Shown: piece after piece, positions 10,800 to 21,799 of the stretch
How the letters are laid out: every line of letters starts with the position of its first letter
How positions within the stretch are numbered: position 1 is the stretch's first letter
Source of the DNA: Trichobilharzia regenti
Taxonomy: Eukaryota; Platyhelminthes; Trematoda; Strigeidida; Schistosomatidae
Reading direction: 5' to 3'
DNA: 64,000 bases
Assembly: GCA_944472135.2 (NCBI GenBank)
Contig: OX235263.1
Location: 27,395,379 to 27,459,378, forward strand
Position numbers and translations under genes: made by a program
Notes under the pieces: generated by a model
What the model was told of the DNA's origin: nothing
The model's input: only the letters and a program-made list of their open reading frames with translations
Database searches by the model: none

Positions 10800-12200
10800 G
10801 TAGACAAAGCTGCTTATTACCACCGACGAGATTCCTGACTGTGGAGGTGGTGGTGGTGGACTGGATTATGCGACACACCGTGAGTGAGAAGCGAGAAGAC
10901 TCCAGAAGACATAAACTTCACGGATGACTTATGTCTGATATTGCACAAACCAACAAGTTGACAGGAGAAGCTCAGAAGACAGGACTTCAAGTGAGCATCG
11001 AGAAGACAGAAGGGATGAAGATATCCGCCAAAAACCACCAACAACAACAACAGATTATACTAACTGAATTTAATTTTTGATTTCCCAGTCGATTGATTGG
11101 ATCGAAGTGCTCAATCTCAGGTTGACATGTCGGCTTCTTGTGCAGATGCTTCGAAGATGTCTGGACAGGTAATTAGAATTTAATTGGTGGATGGTGACTC
11201 GCAGTGGAATCCAGGATAACGCGCATTTTGTCCCAGTTGGAACTCGTCATCCGGGTGTACCTGCATTCCCCAGTGAGTGATGATGTTCCCACCGAAATTA
11301 AATTAAATTAACATAGCCGTTGCACAATAAGTGGCTCTCGTGGCCTAAGTAGTCTAGTGGATAGTGCTCTGGAGTTTGAAACTATGGGCACTGGGTTCGA
11401 GCCTCGGTGGGAACATCATCACTCAATGAGAATTGCAGGTACATCCAGTGATGAGTCTCAAATAGGACGAAAAGCGCCTTATCCTGGATTCCACTGCTAG
11501 TCACCATCCACCGATTACAATATACTAATCATTATCAACGGGGGATATCTGAAGGAAGTCACTTCTTCTACTCACTACTTCAGCAGCATAGTTTCAATTA
11601 GAAACGATACGGATGAGGATGTCAAAGCCAGCCAGGATCGGAAAGATAAGGCACATCCTCATTACTCTGAAACTAGTATGGAAAACTGTTGCATAAAGAA
11701 GAAGACTCCAACACTAATGTTGAGTCAGTCCATTCTTCTTTACGGTTCAGAGACTTGGCTAGTATGTAAAGAAAAGCATTTCAAAAAGACATTTATAACC
11801 ACCGGCCTCCATTGGCTCAATACTGAAGGTCAGATGTCCAGAAAGACTCGGTAACTAGAAACTCCTGAGATGAACGAATCAAGAACCCATTATGCAACAA
11901 ATACGCAGTAGAAAATGGAGATGGATCGAAAACACACCGAAGAGGAGATCGTTCGGTAACATCATGATACAAGTTGTTGAGTGGAAAGCGTATTGGAAAC
12001 GATGAGTTGGGCTTTAGTCCGACAGTGATATGAAAGCGATCGTGTGAAGAAAGTACGGAACCTTTTGAGGAATCATGGAGCCAGCCAAAAATGGTTCAGA
12101 GAACAGGATGAACTGGAGATATGATGCTGAAGCTCTTCCCTTTGAAGTCTAAGGGAATAAAAACAAAGTCTTTAGGTGGAAAAGGAAACCATAGACTTAA
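10800..12200 (+). pseudogene. LINE family A copy, decayed, split by a SINE3 insertion
   Basis: 10800-11053 matches the RT segment from PDCGGLDYA to the CAA-repeat tract; 11510-12165 continues with GRYLKEVTSSTH-like sequence and the C-terminal region (VLLYGSETWLV equivalent near 11735-11765). The ending GTCTAAGGGAATAAAAA resembles the family 3' end. Many stops. The intervening 11055-11510 is a SINE3 inverted pair. Confidence 0.65.
11055..11515 (+). mobile_element. SINE3 inverted pair inside LINE A
   Basis: 11060-11290 is minus-oriented (tail, hammerhead region, up to the B box). 11300-11510 is plus-oriented with a tRNA-like head (GTAGTCTAGTGGATAGTG; GGTTCGAGCC) and hammerhead region. TATACTAA occurs on both sides (about 11046 and 11524) and may be the target duplication. 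Both ribozyme cores are damaged: the left has lost the G of the GAAA box and has C3 changed to A; the right lacks C3. Confidence 0.7.
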
Positions 12201-12362
12201 GTGAATAATTATGTTGTTAAATGATTTGTCTTCAATTATAAAATTTTCTTTAACTATCAACCTACTTATAAATGTTTAAGTAGTCAACAGTTTGTACTAT
12301 AATAAGCTTTGAAATGAATCAAAACCAGAGAATGGGAAAACATGGTGAACAACATATGACGC

Positions 12363-14018
12363 CAAGCTTGAAAGTTATTATTATTATTATTATTAGTGTA
12401 TCCTTTAGTTCCTAGAGGAACATAGGGCTTCAGCTGTACGTCTCCATTGCCTTCAGTTTTCTGCCAACGTTTTCACCCCGCTCCAAGTCTGTCCACACGC
12501 TTTCGTCTCCTCCTCACATGACCACTTCCAAGTCACCCTCGTACTGACGATCAACTCGCCGCTTCCCTTTCGGGTTCCACTCGAGGGCTTATCTAGTGAT
12601 GTTATTTGATGGTTTCTTCATAGTATGGCCAATCCACCTCCACTTCCTCCGGCTTATTTGTTTCACAATCGGTTCCTAGTTGGTTCGCCCCAGAGATCCC
12701 TGTTCCTGGTCTTTTCTGGCCGGCCATCTGATCTTGAGTATTGAGCGAAGACAACTGTTAATGAAGGTCTGTAGTTTGTTTGGGATGCTCTTTATGACGC
12801 GCTGGTTAGGTCTCTGATCCATATAGTAGTACTGACTGACTTCACATTGGAGTTGAAAATCCGGATGGATCTTATTTTTGATGCTGAGTGATGTTGACTT
12901 CCACACAGACTTGAGAGTAATGAAAGCTTGTCTTGCTTTCCCGATCCTTGCTTTGATATCCTCGTCAGTTCCCCTGGCCTGTAGTTGAAACAATGCTTCC
13001 CAGGTAGGTGGGTAGGTAAAGGAGGTTGTTTCTCTCAGGTTCCTCCCATTTATGCTGGCTGATTGTTGTCTGTTGTTGTTTCAGTGGCTGTTCGTGTTGG
13101 CCAGGAATCTTCATCACCTCTGTTTTATCTATGTTCACCTGAAGTCCTATCTTCTCTGGGTGCTTCTTCTGCCAACTTGTTGCTTTTCACTTGCATATCT
13201 TCCAGTTTGTGGGAAATCAGACATATATATGTCATCGGCGAAGTCCAGATCCTCCAAGTCTTTTGTGTCAGTCCATTTTATGCCTGTTTCCTCATTGGAA
13301 AAATCATTGGTGATAGTAGACAGCCTTGCCTCACTCCCGTCCTCACTTCGAAGGCTTCCGTAAGTTTCCCGTTGTGGATTACTTGGCATGCAGCATTGTC
13401 GTATAGCTGTTGGATGAGATGTATAATTGTCGATGGGACCCCGTAGTAGCGAAGTAGTTTCCAAATGACCTCTCGATCGACGCTGTCGAATGCCTTTTCA
13501 AAGTCGATGAACTTGAGATAGACAGGTAACTGCCATTCCAAGCTTTGTTCAATGATGATCCGTAGAGTGGCAATTTGATCAATACATGATTTTTTCCTCC
13601 TGAATCCGGCCTGTTCCGGTCGAAATTTTTGATCCAAGGCTTGTTTGATTCTCTCCAGAATGATGCGACTTAGTATTTTGCTTGGAATGGACAGAAGCAT
13701 AATTCCACACCAGTTTTTACATTGACTTCAGTCTCCTTCCTTTGGTAGTTTGAATAAGTATCCGTGTCAATCATACAATGTTATGCACCCACAAACAACG
13801 TAGACCTCGAAAAGAGAGAAGAACTCTACAAACAACTACAGGCAACAATGGACAATACTCCAGCTGATGACATTAAAATACTAATGGGAGACATGGACGC
13901 CAAACTGGGACCAGTCAATACAGGAAGGGAACTCATCATGGGTAGAGAAGCTCTCGGAGAAATGAATGAAAACGGAGAAGTCTACGCCGACTTCTGCGCC
14001 TTCAAGCTTGAAAGTTAT
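12363..14018 (-). mobile_element. LINE family A, twin-primed (5'-inverted) insertion with 16-bp TSD
   Basis: 12379-13762 is the minus-oriented 3' half: RT (RIKQALDQKFRPEQAGFRRK, DFEKAFDSVDREVIWKLLRY, GVRQGCLLSP) to the end, with a TTA-repeat tail. 13763-14004 is plus-oriented and encodes the endonuclease start (SIIQCYAPTNNVDLEKREEL, ILMGDMDAKLGP). The inverted 5' piece meets the 3' piece at 13762/13763 with the middle of the element missing. CAAGCTTGAAAGTTAT is repeated at 12363-12378 and 14003-14018. This is the arrangement twin priming predicts. It shares frame-breaking changes with the copies at 22-24 kb and 39-41 kb. Confidence 0.88.
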
Positions 14019-14389
14019 ATTACATGGTAATTGACAACCTTCGATGGTGTAGTGTAGCCTGAATAACTTTAAAAGAAAATAGATGGACTGAGAATAAACA
14101 TTCATTAAGTGTCGGTAAAAAGATTGCAGTGTCACCATGTAATTAATGAGCTTTTCAATATTTTCACGAGACGATTTCAGAATTTCTACAGGAAAAACTA
14201 GTAAGGCAAGTGATTCAAATCATCTGGAAGGTATTTCAGAGTGAAAATTTATGTAAAAATCTTCAAAAAGAAACTATTCTTTGTGGTAACGTAAATACCA
14301 GGGTTTAAAACCCATTTCTCGTTCTCCAGGAATTGATTGATGATATCAACTTATTACAAGCACCTAATTACTAAGCAGGAGACACAAAT

Positions 14390-16150
14390 AAAACAACGAC
14401 TCTAGAATCGACAATAACCTGCGACTCGCCCAGAAATACTACTACCACCAACAGCACGCACAGGACTGTCTGACCGTGGATACCAATCCTCCAAAGAAAG
14501 CAGAAATCCTGAATGAGATCAAGTTACTGAAATTCGGCCAGGAGCCTTCCTAGCAAGATGGCATTCCCTCCGAGGAACTTAAAACGGGCCCAGAGATTTT
14601 TGTAGATGTGTTCATGCTACTAATGCAAAATGTTTGGAAGGAAGGAAAGGTACCTATTGATTAGAAGAAGGGCTGGTGACCTTGTCAAGCTACCACAGAA
14701 GAGCGACCTAAATAGGCGTGTGCAACAACTGGCGAGGAATAGAGCACTACTCCACGCCAAGTGAAATACTGAGTTGTGTCATCCTGGAGAGAATGAAATA
14801 TGCACAGGATGCAGAACTCCGACACTCACCGGAACAATCTAGATTCAGGAAAGGCGAATCATGCGCTGATCAAATCGCAACTCTACGCATCGTCGTCACA
14901 GAACAACACATAGAATGGCAGCCAAACCTCTACCTCAACATCCTTAACAACTTCGAAAATGCCTCCAAAATACAGCGTTGACCGACCGATACGTAATACT
15001 TCAACACTATGGAGTGCAGTGCCGAAGTCTATCTTTGTCAACCTCATTCAACAGCTGGCTATATGACAATGGCATGTGTCAAGTGATCCACAACGAAAAA
15101 TTCATCGAAGAGGCTGAACTAAATACATAAGTAAGACAAGGCTGTCCCCCTATTATCACCAAAGGTATTCCCAATTATGGTGCACTGGATTATGTATCAG
15201 ACTATGCACAGAGAGCGAGGAGACAGGAACACGCCAACTTTAAATGACCAGGATTTCGCAAATGACCTATGTTTCATGCTGCACAAACTCGAAGACTTGC
15301 ACCCGAAAACCAACAAACTGACTGAAGAAGCAACAAAGACAGGACTTCAAATGAACACAGGTGATGAAGATAACCAACCGACCAACCAACAGAGAAAAAC
15401 TAACCAGCAACAATCGCTATCAACAGAAACTTGAAAGAAGTCGCTTCACTTTTCTAAGAAGCACGGTTCCAACCACAAGCAGTCGGAACGGATGAACATA
15501 TCGAAGTCACTCAGCCATCCAGAATCGGAAAGGCAAGATACACATTCGTCAATCTTAAACCAGTTCGGAAATCTTCACTAACTCAGCATAAAGGACAAGA
15601 TTTGGATTTCCAACACAAGTGTAAAGTCAGTCAGTCAGTCAGTTCTTCTATACGGATCAGAAACTTGCAGTGTGCGTCACGAAAGCGATTTCCAAGAAGC
15701 CACTTCAGATTTGCATCAACAGCTACTCACTTCACTGGCTGGCTCCATAGTGAAGATCAAATGACTAGCCTGTCAGCCAGCCGGCCAGAAAGAATTAGCA
15801 ACAAGAAACTCTGGTCGGCTGGCTGGGAACAAACCAAAAGGCGAAAGTCGATCGCTCAACAAACATGTAGGAGAAAATGTAGATGGATCAAGCATACGTT
15901 GAGGAGCTCGTCGAGTGACATCGCGCTCAATGCAGGCCATCGCTTGAGTGGGGTTCCAATAGGTGGTAATAAGCGGGTCATCAGTGTGAGAGTGACATGG
16001 AGGCGACCGTGTAGCGAGTTGGAGGTGACAAGAGATTACGGTCAATCGTCGACCCAGCTGAAGAGGACGGCATAAAATAAAACAGAGTAGAGATATGTTG
16101 TTGAATCCGTATGTTCCACTCGGAGCCTAACGTAATAATAACAATAATAC
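14390..16150 (+). pseudogene. LINE family A copy, diverged, RT to 3' end
   Basis: Frames scattered over three phases resemble family A in order: NPPKKAEILNEIKLLK (near 14490), VILERMKYAQDAELRHSPEQ, SCADQIATLRIVV, IEWQPNLYLN, DFANDLCFMLHKLEDLHPKT, then the C-terminus to AGCCTAACGTAATAATAAC. At 15622-15638 the CAGT tract has four units, which keeps frame. Frameshifts and stops disable it. It is a different sublineage from the 36 kb copy. Confidence 0.75.
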
Positions 16151-16224
16151 AATTAGTCATGAAGTATTATTAGTATACATTGTATGTTATTTTCCAAGTA
16201 TATCTTTTTCAAGTTATTCGAAAC

Positions 16225-16335
16225 AATGACTGCTGGGCTGGAGTCTCCCTGGGAACACTATCACTTTACACCCATATGATGAGTCCCAGAGAGGACGAAA
16301 TGCGTATCTTGGATACCACTGCCCACCATATGATT
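16225..16335 (+). mobile_element. SINE3 fragment, diverged hammerhead region
   Basis: TATGATGAGTCCC, GAGGACGAAATGCG and CTTGGATACCACTGC follow the hammerhead order, with C3 changed to A. Only part of the tRNA-like head remains. No inverted partner. Confidence 0.6.
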
Positions 16336-17000
16336 TCTTAATAATGCTATTTTTGTACATTCCCTTCAAATAATTGCATCAGATCTGTTGGTAAGCCGTT
16401 GAAACACACAAGATTATTATTAATGGGTGCGTACTGTTGAAGAGTCCTAAACAAGGACTAAACAACTGTCTAGTCCATCATTCTGGTTTTCAATAGTTGA
16501 TATGTATCCACATGGTGCGTGTTTTGTTTTTGACAGTCTATTATATTTTGCTGTGTATATGGATCGATATTTCATTATAACTGACAATATGCTTTTGTCT
16601 GTCCACTAACTAAATAAACATGTATGACCTTGTTGTCACATGACATTGCAACCAATCATGTTAAGACTGCCTATTTATTGTTTCATGTGTATTAGTCATT
16701 TTCATATATACTTTTGTACTGTATACTTGTACATACTTGTTCCCACGAAATTTCGTACACTACGTACCATTTCACTCACACTCTTGTGTGACATTTATTT
16801 TCCTTGTCTGGGAAAATACAAGTATCATCGTAAACCTGGTGGTCTTCTGATTTTCCTCTTTCCGCGTCAGGACTATTAACTACTCGATGGGTACATAACA
16901 ATACTTCTCTAACCGATATCACTTCGTGAATAATCTTGGAATGCAAGCCAAAACTCCTCAGCCAAAATCAAAATAGTTCAACTCTATATAATTACACTTT
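16336..17000. other. Intergenic, no feature recognised
   Basis: AT-rich; possible open frames have no recognisable similarity. Confidence 0.4.
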
Positions 17001-18341
17001 TTTATTCATATAGTACTGATTTCTTGAATAGTAGTGAAACCAAACAAAAAACACCAGCATGAATAAGATGCAGAGTGTTACACACATCGATATAATATAA
17101 TCACTGCTGAATGTTTGAACAGATGAATGAATGAAAAGCAACAAACCCTTTAGAGCAAGACAAATCAGTCTCCATTTTTCTTCTCTTTCTTTTTTACATA
17201 AATATTACACACAGAATTTACATAATCACTTCATCCTTCTCAAACTTCACGCCTTTTTTTCTGGAAGTGGAAATTGCGGTGGGTATGTGGGCAAGAAAAG
17301 AAAAACACCAAAGGAAAATAAGGGTAGTTTTAAAAAAAGAATCCATGCGAATGAATGCAACAGGGAGTATAAACGAGTTCGTTAGTGTGTGTGTGTTTGT
17401 GTGTGTGTGTAAATGTGTGAGCGAGAGATAAAATGAAAAAGAATGAAACACAAATAAAGCCGAAATAAAGCCAAAGAGAGTACTTTTCATTTTGTCAGTC
17501 ATCTATCATTTTCTCAGCAAAAAAACATACATCCTCCGCCTTCTTCACCTCTCTAACCGAATTGTAGATAATCTACATTTTGTTTACATTTGTTTCAGGG
17601 AATATTGAGAACTGAAAATTTCCTGTGATATAACAGACACACCCATCCACACACACCCAGACAAACACGCATACAAACAACTAGAACACTGAACTCAAAG
17701 GTGAACTACTCATGAACAAACAAATAATAATCACAACTAAGCAACAACAAAAAATTAATTAAAAAATAAGATATTCCTCAAATTGTAAACTGTTGAAATA
17801 TGAGAGTGAATCAATCCAGTCACTTCAAGTTATTAAGTTGACGATGCTCACACACGCACGCGCAAGAATGGTTTGCATTCATTCAAAACACACTGTGAGC
17901 AAGGCGAGCATATAATAATCGGTGCAATCAAATATGGCGTCACATTTAGGGTGATAAATCGATAATGTATGTGTGTACCAAGGGAAAATTACAATATCAA
18001 TTAGAAAAATAACAGTAATAACAATAATAATAATGAATAAACAACAAATGAAAGTCATTATGTCTAGTTAGTAATTGTATATCAGTTTGTGTGTGTCTGT
18101 GTGTGGTATAGACAAGAATACGTTGACCACATTGTACTTTATGACATCACTCACCTCTTTATCACAAACAAGTTTAATTATGAATAATGATCAAAATGTC
18201 AATGTTTACTTCGTGTGTGTGTGGCTGTGTGTGAGTGTGTGCATGAATGAGATAAACAAACAAGCCAACGAACAGACGATAAACACAGACACATAGTGTT
18301 CATGAATAATATTATTGTGAATAGATGATAAATGGGTCAAC
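17001..18341 (-). other. Probable 3' UTR of the RNF13-like gene
   Basis: No gene or transposon was recognised between the stop and about 17 kb. It holds GT/CA-rich simple sequence around 17380-17415 and 18085-18240. The first minus-strand AATAAA after the stop reads as TTTATT at 17001-17006 on the plus strand, giving about 1.3 kb of 3' UTR. Inference only. Confidence 0.35.
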
Positions 18342-18775
18342 CTATGCAGTCTTCACATTTACATCAGTTAGTAATAGATCATCGCCATCCTCGCCAGAAT
18401 CATCCCTCGCTGTTGTTGTTGTTGTCGTTGTTGAAGTTGGATTTGGAGTTGATGATGTAACCGTTATAGTTGAGACATTTGGTGCTAATGTCGACATATT
18501 TTGAGGAGATGAAGATCCAACACCCTTGACTTCATTACTATCAGTTGGTTGTACTGATGACGATGGTGATGATGACAATGAATGTGGACTGGTAGATTTT
18601 ATTACATTAGGCAATAAATGACTCGATGAAGTTGAAGATGAGATATTCATTGTCGCATTGCAATTATTATCATTATTATTACATAGACTTTCAGATTCAA
18701 AAGCTGGTGGACTAGAATTCGAACGACCTGACGATGATGATGATTTAACATCAACTAGCTCATCATCTTCATCAT
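18342..18775 (-). CDS. RNF13-like gene: last coding exon, acidic/Ser-rich C-terminal tail
   Basis: The acceptor TTTTGTTTAG precedes 18775. The first two bases complete an Asp codon, and the frame then runs DEDDELVDVKSSSSSGRSNSS and on to VNVKTA, with the stop at 18344-18342. It adds 143 residues rich in Ser, Thr, Asp, Asn and Pro with no recognised domain, probably disordered. Thr and Ser runs coincide with ACA/TCA repeats. The 17 residues in front of the acceptor are also open but read intron sequence. A LINE A insertion ends about 54 nt upstream of this acceptor. Confidence 0.82.
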
Positions 18776-18817
18776 CTAAACAAAAGTCAATAAAAACAAT
18801 GAGCAGTGAATAGTGGT

Positions 18818-19982
18818 ATAGCAAATAAACTAGTCGAGTACTACGGTGTACCCCAAATATTCATCAACCTTATTCAACAGCTGTACGACAACTGAACATG
18901 TCAAGTGATCCACAACGGAAAACTCAGCGAGGCGTTTGGAATAAACACAGGAGTCAGACAAGGGTGCTTATTATCAACAATGAATGATATTCCTAATTGT
19001 GGTGGACTGGATTATGCGTCAGACAGTGGGAAACCCTCGACAAGACAGGGATATCCTGGACCGACCGACGTGAAGAACCTAGAAGACCTAGATTTCGCGC
19101 CTGGATGATTTATGTTTGATGTCACACAAAATCGAAGATTTACAAGCGAAAACCAACAAACTGGTCGAAGAAGCAGCTGGCGAAGACAGGACTCCAGGTG
19201 AACATAGACAAGACGGAGGTGATGAAAATAATCAACCAAACAACAACAACAACAGCAACATCCAGCGCCAATCACCCACCATCAACGGGAGGGATTTGAA
19301 AGAGGTCACTTCATTCACTCACTTATCTAGGGAGCATTGCCTCAACTACACGCCAGAGGAACGGACGAGGATGTCCAATCGAGCGAGAATCAGGAAGGCG
19401 AGAAACACATTCATCAATCTGAAATCAATCTGGAAATCTTCGTCACTCAGCCAACATCGACAACAAAATCCAGTCGGATTTTCAATATAAACGTCAAGTC
19501 AGTCAGTTCTTCTATACGGATCAGAAACTTGGCGGGAGGGTCACAAAGAATATTTCCAACAGCCTGTTGCAGACCTTCATCAACAACTGTCTTCGCTCTA
19601 TACTGAAGATCAGATGGCCAGGCCGGAAAAAATAACCAACAAGAAACTATGGCTGGGAACAAACAAAACAAGAAGCAATCGCCAACCAACAAATATGCAG
19701 GAGAAAGTGGAGATGGATTGGACACTCGTTGAGGAGGCCGCTGGGTGACATCGCGCGCGCGTCAGGCCATTGCTCATGTGAGACTCGAAAGGGAAGCGAC
19801 GAGTGGGACGTCAATGCAAGAGTGACATGGAGGAGATCGTGTGAAGAGGAGTTGAAAGATTATGGACTAACATGGATACAGGTGAAAAGTACAGCAGAAG
19901 ACAGAAGCAAGTGGAAACGTGCAGTTGAAGCCCTATGTTCAACTAGGAACCCAAGGGAGCAATAATAATAATAGCAAATAAA
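18818..19982 (+). mobile_element. LINE family A, 5'-truncated insertion with 12-bp TSD, close to the last-exon acceptor
   Basis: The element body is 18830-19970. It starts at the YYGVPQIFINLIQQLYDN region of the RT, runs through GVRQGCLLS, LEDLDFA and the C-terminus (EALCSTRNPREQ) and ends in AATAATAATA. ATAGCAAATAAA occurs at 18818-18829 and 19971-19982. Stops and frameshifts are present, and the CAGT tract has two units. It is antisense to the RING gene and begins about 54 nt upstream of that gene's last acceptor. Confidence 0.85.
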
Positions 19983-20099
19983 GGAGAGACTGACTGGTTG
20001 ACTGACTTCCAATGCAGATATTTGCACAGAAGATAGAAAAAAAATAATTACGTGAAAAAAAATATGACGGTTTAATCGACCTGAAAGGCTACACAGACA

Positions 20100-20680
20100 A
20101 TGAATGTATCTACAATAGTGAAAACGATTCTGAGCTACATTACCAACTGTCTCCAGCGGTCATTGGCTCTTAGATAAAATCCAATCAGCTACGCAGTCTA
20201 TACCTCCCTACTTGGATGGTCCAAACTAACTGTCAAAGATTTCGTGGACTGATGATAGCTTTTTTTGGTTTGAATTACTCTACCCTCTTTTCCAACCTAA
20301 CATTTCTCATCGAAGGAGGCGATGGCTAGGTATGCATGCGTGATACATGTTCTAACCATCTCAATCGATGCAGCTGCTGCTTCATAACCTCATCGATTGA
20401 TTTCCACTCGCCTCCTTACCCATCCAGCACTCGACGCCTAACCTCAATATTCCCTCACCTTGTTATACCACTTAACATGGTAGATAGGACGCATGCACCT
20501 ATGATCAAAGACGGCCGGCTAGCCAGCCTTTTTATGTCTTCCACTTTCAACGGCCACGCTTCGCTTCACAGTCATAAAGGAAAACAGAGTGAACTGTTGA
20601 GCAGTACACACGCCCTTTGGTATACAGCAGGATTTCACGTCTACAAACAACAGAGATGGCTGACATGAAGGAGACGAGAG
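20100..20680 (-). pseudogene. LINE family B 3' fragment
   Basis: The minus strand matches the 3' part of the 8397-9393 copy, including the VEDMKRLAVF region and the non-coding tail. It is followed by a SINE4 tail (20695-20815) and about 60 bp of LINE A 3' end (20815-20880). Confidence 0.65.
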
Positions 20681-20884
20681 CTTATGAACATTCATGGAAC
20701 CACAGGAATGTGTACTGATGAAGAGTGTGAAACTACAACGAAACAGTTGTTGAGTTTTTCAGTGGTTCTCTAATTGACTTTTCAGATCATCATCGAACTT
20801 GAAATGATGGAGCAAGCTAAATACGATGTGGTGTTTGAAGGCCTATGTCCCACTCGGAACTTAATGGTAGTAATAAAATGTCAG

Positions 20885-21280
20885 CAGGTGAACACAGCAA
20901 TGGACTGTGCCCACACCAATTGGAGACATTGTTAGTGCATAGTGCTATAAACCCACTCACAAAAATAGCTCATACGGAATTTCAATGTGATCACTGACAC
21001 AGCTAAAACTAAAATATTGGCCCACAGGATTAAAAACAAAATCCGACGAGGTAAAAGTGTCTGATTTTCATGCGTTGAAAGTTCAAATGAGGACAAATTA
21101 GTCAAATAATTATAAATTCAGGTTTACTAGAAATCAATTGATGTGAAAATCATTCACATTATTTACATGAATATTTGTATATTTTTGTCTAGTTTTCTGT
21201 AATATATCCAATAACGATAGAACTGTAAAACACTGATTAACTTGCTATGCATAAATAATAAAACTATTTATCAGACATCA
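20885..21280. other. Intronic sequence, nothing recognised
   Basis: AT-rich, no SINE boxes or LINE similarity seen. Confidence 0.4.
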
Positions 21281-21289
21281 TCAATGAAA

Positions 21290-21450
21290 CATCGATAGCG
21301 TCGATAGCGCAACGGTAGAATACTCACCAGCCACGCTCACATGATCTAGAGGTCGATCCCCAACCGATAAAGTCTTAAACCTCGCTAAACCAGTTGTAAG
21401 GCCTAGTAAAGCGGGGATGTTGGGTGTGGGGCCAACAAGCAGTAATTGCT
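21290..21450 (+). mobile_element. SINE6 (tRNA-derived)
   Basis: The head reads GTCGATAGCGCAACGGTAGAAT and GGTCGATCCCC, followed by ACCTCGCTAAACCAGTTGTA. Related plus copies are at 47490 and 58838. Confidence 0.55.
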
Positions 21451-21799
21451 TGCGTCCAATAGTACCAACGAGCAAATAATTCCAAGGTCCGGCAACGTGT
21501 TTTTGAAGACAGCGTACGTCACCTTTCATTGAGTGGTATCATCTTGAAACACTGGTTTTCGGGGGCTTAGATAGATGATACGAATGTCATCATCCTAGCC
21601 ACTTCCCATACCGCCCGCTGTTCGCTAGTCCTGAAGGACTGAATAAGTATGCCGAGGTATGACCAAGAATCGTATTCAACGGTGAACATAATCTAACTTC
21701 TTCCTTTCGTCCCTTTCTGGATCACCCCCTTCGTTTATTCTATCTCTATTTCCCTTGCATATTCTGGTTTAACTATTTGTTTTGGTGCGTTTCCTGGTG

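Noticed and set aside
17218..17502. 94-codon minus frame with signal-like hydrophobic segments
   Set aside because: Overlaps CA/GT repeats in the probable 3' UTR; no motif supports coding.
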